Assembly (NCBI GenBank): GCA_963932465.1 | Contig: OZ010791.1 | Coordinates: 153,371,915-153,435,914 of the forward strand | DNA from: Maratus speciosus | Lineage: Eukaryota > Arthropoda > Arachnida > Araneae > Salticidae | DNA: 64,000 nucleotides | Reading direction: 5' to 3' | Part shown: positions 58,902 to 64,000 of the stretch, piece after piece | Numbering within the stretch: position 1 is the stretch's first letter | Layout: each line of letters opens with the position of its first letter | The notes under the pieces: generated by a model | Database searches by the model: none | Seen by the model: the letters and a program-made list of their open reading frames with translations, nothing else | What the model was told of the DNA's origin: nothing | Translations under genes and position numbers: made by a program

Positions 58902-59639
58902 AAAAGGTTTTTTATTGCTGTTGTTGTTTTTACTTAGAAATGATTTTTCTTCGCATTCCAGTTTGGGCTAGATTTTCTTTTATAAACTCCATTTTCTTTT
59001 TTTCATTTTCTGGAAATAGCTAAGAAAAATGTAAATAATTATATTTAGAGAATGTGTTACAGCACTGAATTTAGTGCAAAATAATGCAATGAAGGTTCTA
59101 TATTAATGAGGGAATATAATTTTTACGAATTCAAATTAAAAATTCTCGTTTATACTGGAAAAATTGTACTCAAAGCAATTTCGGCTAAAGGGGCAAGAAA
59201 CTGGCAACCCCTCTGGTCGAATGTGCTAATAGAGAGAGCCCTTATGACGATTTTTACAAATAAAAAGCAAATTCTATCTAGAAATTCAACATTATTATTG
59301 GTTGATAAAAAAGAAAAGTGTAATAGTAATAATTTTTCCAACTAAATTGCTCAATAAATTTAAATATTTAGTTGAAAAAAAAAGAAAACACGTGCGTGCA
59401 TCTAGTCAATAATCGTTTTTTTGTTTTTTTTTTTTAATTATTATTATTCTTGAAGAAGGACTTACATAATTTTCAGTCAGAGTGAAATCCAAAGAGACAC
59501 AAGATTTTGAAACATGTAATCGTGTGTGTGTGTTTGTTATTGTCATATACGAACACACATACGTGTGTGTTTGTATGTCATGCGCAATCTGTGCCGCAAA
59601 TTTCTTTCTTTCTTTTTTCTTTTTTTGTCTTTTAATGGA
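58394..59639. other. AT-rich spacer
   Basis: T39 run at 58859-58897 and a (GT)n region at 59520-59575. A frame on each strand near 59106-59345 has no motif. No gene. Confidence 0.45.
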
Positions 59640-60310
59640 AAATGTAAACATGAACTAAGCTAAAGTAAGAATTGTTTGCCTGACTTTCCAACGCAAAACA
59701 ATTTTGAAACATATCAACATAAAATGCAATAGAGAAATTTAACAATTAACAAATATTAAATATTCAAAAATAAGTTTCTACTAGTACTTTTCAATATGGA
59801 AAATTGAAACAGTTCCTTTCATTTTTCTTTTCCCACCAGGAGGCTCTGCTCCTGGAGTCCCCCCCCCCCCCCTTGTTTAAGATTAAATTTAAACCCAAGG
59901 AAATGAAAAGAAAACACAACTAAAAATTGTCTTGGATGAGGGGACGAGGTTCAATGAGCCAGACCCCTCCCACTTTCCCTCCTCATCCTGAATTAAAGTC
60001 TTTAGTTTCTCTTTCTCTTAGTGTTTAATTATTTTAAGTTCCTTCAGAAGAATAAAATTTAATTTAGTATTTAATTTTTCCCACTAGGAGGCTCTGCTCC
60101 TTGAGTCCCCCCCCCCCCCCACCTTCTCTCCTCATCCTGAATTAAAATATTTAGTTTCTCTTTCTCTTAGTGTTTAATTATTTTAAGTTCCTTCGGAAGA
60201 ATAAATTTTTAATTTAGTATTTAATTTTGCAAAATCATCAGAGAAAAAAAAATCATCAAAGAATTTTGTCAATTAAATTTCAAAATCCAGGGAGGAGCAA
60301 CGACCCTCCC
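59640..60310 (+). repeat. Dispersed repeat, copy 2, with internal tandem duplication
   Basis: Homologous to 52965-53440. Within it GGAGGCTCTGCTCC followed by GAGTCC and a C14 run occurs at 59840 and again at 60089, each followed by CCTCATCCTGAATTAAA and TTTCTCTTTCTCTTAGTG. The spacing is about 250 bp, and the second unit lacks part of the first. Non-coding. Confidence 0.75.
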
Positions 60311-60718
60311 CTGTACCCTTGCATGCTCCTATGATGTGTCTTAAAGGTACTTCTGTTTGATAAAGTCTCTTCAAAACTATTAGTACTCATTTACCATTGG
60401 CTTTCGTTCACGAAATCCAATCACATTCATCCTGGAAAACTGATGAATAGACATGTTTTCATGACAGTTCCATTCAAGTATTTACTGTACCGCCCACATA
60501 AGTTACTACCTCATTGGTCACCGTGTTTGAATACGTCACTTGTATTTTTAAAAGTTTTACAAATACTGCATTCTCTTATATGGATTTATTTGCAGGCAGT
60601 GGTCTAGTTCTAGGTGAGGGCGGTGCTTAGTTGGTTACTACAGTCCATTTGTAGTGTTTTTTTGTATTATTTTATCCATTTGTTGTTACGAACCCAAATC
60701 GTACGTACTGTATTTTAT
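60311..60718. other. No gene seen
   Basis: Moderate GC around 60380-60540, no splice-bounded frame. Nothing else supported. Confidence 0.35.
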
Positions 60719-61072
60719 GGAAGAAACGCCGCGGCGTTTACGAGTTTAAAAGTTAATTTTTTATCCATGTGCGGCGTTTACGATTTTTTTAAAATACCAA
60801 CTGAGTTTCTTTAATTTAAAAATTCATAAAAATATTTAAAATCGGATTTAAATATTTTTAATAAAACTTCAGACATCTTAAGATATTAAAAATGAGGCAT
60901 CCTAGACTGCTCAGAAAACTTTGATCAAAGTTGGGTCAATGCGACGCTGTCGACAAAAGTAGCGTTTCGACGGATGCGGCGTTTACAACGGGTGCGGCGA
61001 TTACGATATTTTTAAGTTTATTCAGGCCAATTTGAGGAGTGCGGTGTTCACGACGAGTGCGGCGTTTCTTCC
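60719..61072. mobile_element. Foldback element of repeated GCGGCGTTTACGA motifs
   Basis: Ends GGAAGAAACGCCGC and GCGGCGTTTCTTCC are perfect inverted repeats. The motif GTGCGGCGTTTACGA and variants (GATTACGA, GTTCACGA, GTTTACAACG) occur about six times: two on the left side and four on the right, separated by AT-rich core. No coding potential. Family unknown to me beyond a general MITE reading. Confidence 0.72.
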
Positions 61073-61582
61073 ACAAAATTCTACAAAATAATTTAAATTT
61101 AAAGAATGAAACAATATGCAATGTAATTATTTGATTATTCTAATTTTATTTTTAGAAAAAGATCTCAACTAAAAATTATATCATGTAATAAGAAGTAACA
61201 GTGAACAATGGTTCATGATCAAATTAAGAATTTTCTCTTTTCATTTAAAAGCTCTAGAAAATGTAATGGACATGAAACAGGCTTTACCTAAGTGCGACGA
61301 AAAAATGTCTTAATTAAAGTGAATAAAGCATAAGAAAAGGAATTCATATTTTAAAAAGCTCCACTTTATTTGAAATTATTTAATACACGTGTATTCGTTT
61401 TAATAAACCTCAATTTTTGCTAAAATTATAGAAATATTTTTCATAAATTGAACACGCTTGTTTTGTTTTCCCTATTGCATTTTGTTTTTTATATGAATAC
61501 TCATTTATTTGTAAAACAAAACCAATAACATGCAAGAGAAATTCGAAAGGGATTGGAGCAAAAATAGTTTCTATGGGATACT
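61073..61582. other. AT-rich spacer
   Basis: No gene, repeat or structure that I can support. Confidence 0.35.
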
Positions 61583-61586
61583 TTAA

Positions 61587-62086
61587 CCCTTTATGTATTG
61601 AATTATGAATTCGTGAACATTTTTATCTTCTAAAGCATTTTTCGTGAATTTTTGAAACTACATTAGAAGATTTACTTAATCATTTAATAAATTTTAGAAG
61701 GATTTAGAAAGATTAATTAAATTTGAATTTATAGGGATTTTGTGCAATATTTATAACACCACTCAAATTTTTATTTTAAATATTTTTCTTAGTATGTAGA
61801 ATTAGGCAATGTACAAATATAATGTTTTTACTATAGAAACATATTTCCGAATTGTAAATCCCCCCTTCCCCCCCTCAACGCCAAGAAAGTTGAAAAGATG
61901 CAAAGCAAAAGAAATCATTGTTTTAAAAATATTTTTGTTTTGTGTAACCAATGATGCTTTTGGAACAAGATAAGGCAATGCATCTATAACTCATTCTAAA
62001 CTGTATTACTACTAATCGACGTATTAAATGAATTTTATAACAGGTTATTTTAATGGTACTTATAAGTACCGTCAGTAGATAAATGG
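61587..62086. mobile_element. Possible piggyBac-like TTAA element (500 bp)
   Basis: TTAA at 61583-61586 and 62087-62090. The left end CCCTTTATGTATTG and right end read inward CCATTTATCTACTG match at about 11 of 14. No transposase. Less certain than the other TTAA elements. Confidence 0.45.
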
Positions 62087-62512
62087 TTAACCATTTGTTA
62101 CAATTGAGAATTTCAAATTGCGTAAAACTAAATTTAAAACGTGATCGAATTTGAATCCTGCCCAGACTGATCTAATGTGAATCCAGATAATTTCTTAAAG
62201 AAAAATTTTAATCAAACACGGTATTTGTTTTGCTCATTTCCAAAGTCCATCATCTCCTTCACACATGCAAAAAAGAGATTCGTTCGACACAACCATCATT
62301 AGATGAGTATGTGACATGTGATTATCCCATTTTTATCCCCATACTTAAACATAAAGGTACGCAAGCTGCATGCATGATACATAAAAATCAACGTAAAGAA
62401 AAGCGTAGGTTTTCAGACAGTTTGGTATACAGCAATTTCAAAACTTTAAATATAAAAAGGCACTTTCTTCATTGCAAAATACATAAAAATGCAAAACTGT
62501 AATAACGCATGG

Positions 62513-62561
62513 TGCTTATTGCAGAAAAGGAACTAGTTCACCTCATCCTCTGCAATAAGCA
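62513..62561. repeat. Small hairpin
   Basis: TGCTTATTGCAGA pairs perfectly with TCTGCAATAAGCA around a 23-nt loop. Follows a 90-codon frame (62230-62502) of no recognised family. Could be a structured RNA or a mini foldback. Confidence 0.5.
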
Positions 62562-63770
62562 TAGTATCTCTCTCCCTTTTTCGCTAAAAAAAGAAGTTTC
62601 TAATAAAGTATTTGAAAATTGTTTACTAATTTTTCTTGTTATTTAGACTTTTCCTTACGTTGGTTTTTACACTTCATGTGTATACTTCATGTAACTATGC
62701 ACATTGCGCAGCAATATAAACATTGTTACATGATGTAAATTATTTAAATTTTTTTACATCTATATAAGAATGTTTGTTACCTATCTATATTAATTATTAA
62801 GTACTCAACGAATCTAACCAAGTATGTTATAATACTGATAATTTAGTATGTATCGTACGTGTATTTTATCAATAGCGATTAGTTACTTTTTTTTATGGAA
62901 TGTATGATATTTCCTTCATTTTATAATCGCATCTAAAATTTCTTACAAAATGTAATAAAAGTTAATTAATAACACCTAATATAAATTCTTTATTAAAAAC
63001 TAATGTTATTTTAATAATCAGAAAATCCATTCCTCTCTGAAACCTTTATATCGGAAAAATTATATTTAAAAAAGAATAAATAAAGAAATTAAATAAAAAG
63101 AAGAGAAAAATAGTTACATTTTACATTCAAAACGCATTATTATGCATACATACAAATTGTTATTGAATTGGATGAATAATATTAAATGCAAAATTATTAA
63201 GTACGCAATGCATTATTAAGTAGCTTTTTTACTGTTAACTCTCTTCAATTATTATAGAAGTGCGCATCTTCCTAATGCAGCATTCGTTTGAATACAACAG
63301 TCACTGCAGCTGAAGCTTTTAAGTTTTAGTTTTGTTATGTATGTTTTGTCTGATTTAACAACCTTTTTAAATGCAGCTGATTCTATGCTTTTCATATTAT
63401 TTTATCAACAAATTTAGTTTATTTTAGTAGTCAATTTTATGTTTATGTTATTCATTCTAAAGTTTATAATAGAAACACGCTTATTTGTTTTCTTTAATTT
63501 TACTCCCATCGAATTATTGCCTATACTAACTTTTTCATTTTACAGTTAAATACCCATTTTCTATGGATTTTTTAATTTGAAAAATATACGAGAAATCTAT
63601 AACTGTTAAATAAATTTTAAGAGTTATTTAAAAATGAGGAAGTTTTAATTATGGGGCATTATTTTTAAAAAGAAATGTTCTTGTTTCCTCGTTTTCCCTG
63701 AATTCGAAACCTATCAGATGTTGAGTTACTTCTATCACCCCTTCAAACGTCATTGAATATGGTGTAGTTT
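62562..63770. other. AT-rich spacer
   Basis: Nothing supported. A TTTTCATTTTACAG word at about 63532 has splice-acceptor form but is isolated. Confidence 0.35.
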
Positions 63771-63775
63771 AGAAA

Positions 63776-63880
63776 ATGGAACTGACTGCAGTCGCGAATG
63801 GGAAACCGGTTCCAACTGGCCATCAGGTGATTCCAGTTACTGCTGCCACTCCCGCCTCAAGGGAAAATGAGCCCGAATAG
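63776..63880 (+). other. GC-rich island with a 34-codon frame; possible exon or repeat
   Basis: In an AT-rich surround, about 110 bp rises to roughly 55 percent GC and reads MELTAVANGKPVPTGHQVIP... to a TAG at 63880. The second frame is also open for about 31 codons (NGTDCSREWETGSNWPSGD...). TAG ahead of AAAATGG could be an acceptor and CAG|GTGATT a donor. No family recognised. Two open frames in one short island is also what a repeat would give. Start chosen as the only in-frame ATG. Confidence 0.3.
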
Positions 63881-64000
63881 TAGGGAAAAAATCAGGATTT
63901 TAGGATATTTTGTTGTAGCTAGCATTTTGAGTGCATTTATTATGATTTTATTTCCGAAAATTTTGGCCCTAACTCGTGATTTTAGACCTAAATTTAGTTT

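Overview
This window reads as intergenic DNA from an invertebrate animal genome, most likely an arthropod. It is AT-rich (about 70 percent by eye). The longest open frame is about 103 codons and resembles no known protein. There is no operon structure and no rRNA, and I found no convincing host exon chain. Identifiable sequence is almost all transposons and repeats: hAT, piggyBac-like (TTAA), pogo/Tigger and mariner-like (TA), Helitron-like, CACTG-ended elements, LINE remnants and tRNA-derived units. Long poly-A/T and poly-G/C runs are frequent. The repeat spectrum suits an arthropod, perhaps an arachnid, but that is inference from memory and not proof.

Layout. 1-8.1 kb: a hAT element, a foldback element, two sister TTAA elements, a Helitron-like element with a TTAA element inside it, and a LINE reverse-transcriptase remnant split by one TTAA element. 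8.8-20.5 kb: foldback elements, two hAT elements with GC-rich subterminal arrays, a TA-flanked mariner-like element, an element with internal 175-bp tandem units, and a LINE 3'-UTR-like stretch. 21.6-30.8 kb: the clearest structure here, a ~115-bp minisatellite and an adjacent ~230-250-bp tandem duplication. They are invaded by two hAT elements, a piggyBac-like element and two inverted copies of a 1.35-kb CACTG element. One CACTG copy carries a 155-bp tRNA-like insertion with a 12-bp target duplication. Nesting is four levels deep, and the host sequence rejoins cleanly across each insertion.

31-41 kb: a strong 69-nt hairpin, a second Helitron-like copy, a tandem 69-bp repeat, a tRNA-like unit, two related TA-flanked elements (one with a decayed transposase C-terminus) and a Helitron-type 3' end. 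42-52 kb: two hAT elements, a palindromic CACTG element, a decayed pogo/Tigger transposase and a TA-flanked MITE. 51.5-58.4 kb: two related palindrome-rich ends, facing each other as the termini of one 6.8-kb unit would. 58-64 kb: tandem poly-C repeats, a foldback array of GCGGCGTTTACGA motifs, and a small GC-rich island near the right edge that could be an exon or another repeat.

No genes act together as a host pathway or defence system. The value of the window is the insertion history: many exact target-site duplications, datable nesting, and several element families not tied here to any autonomous source.
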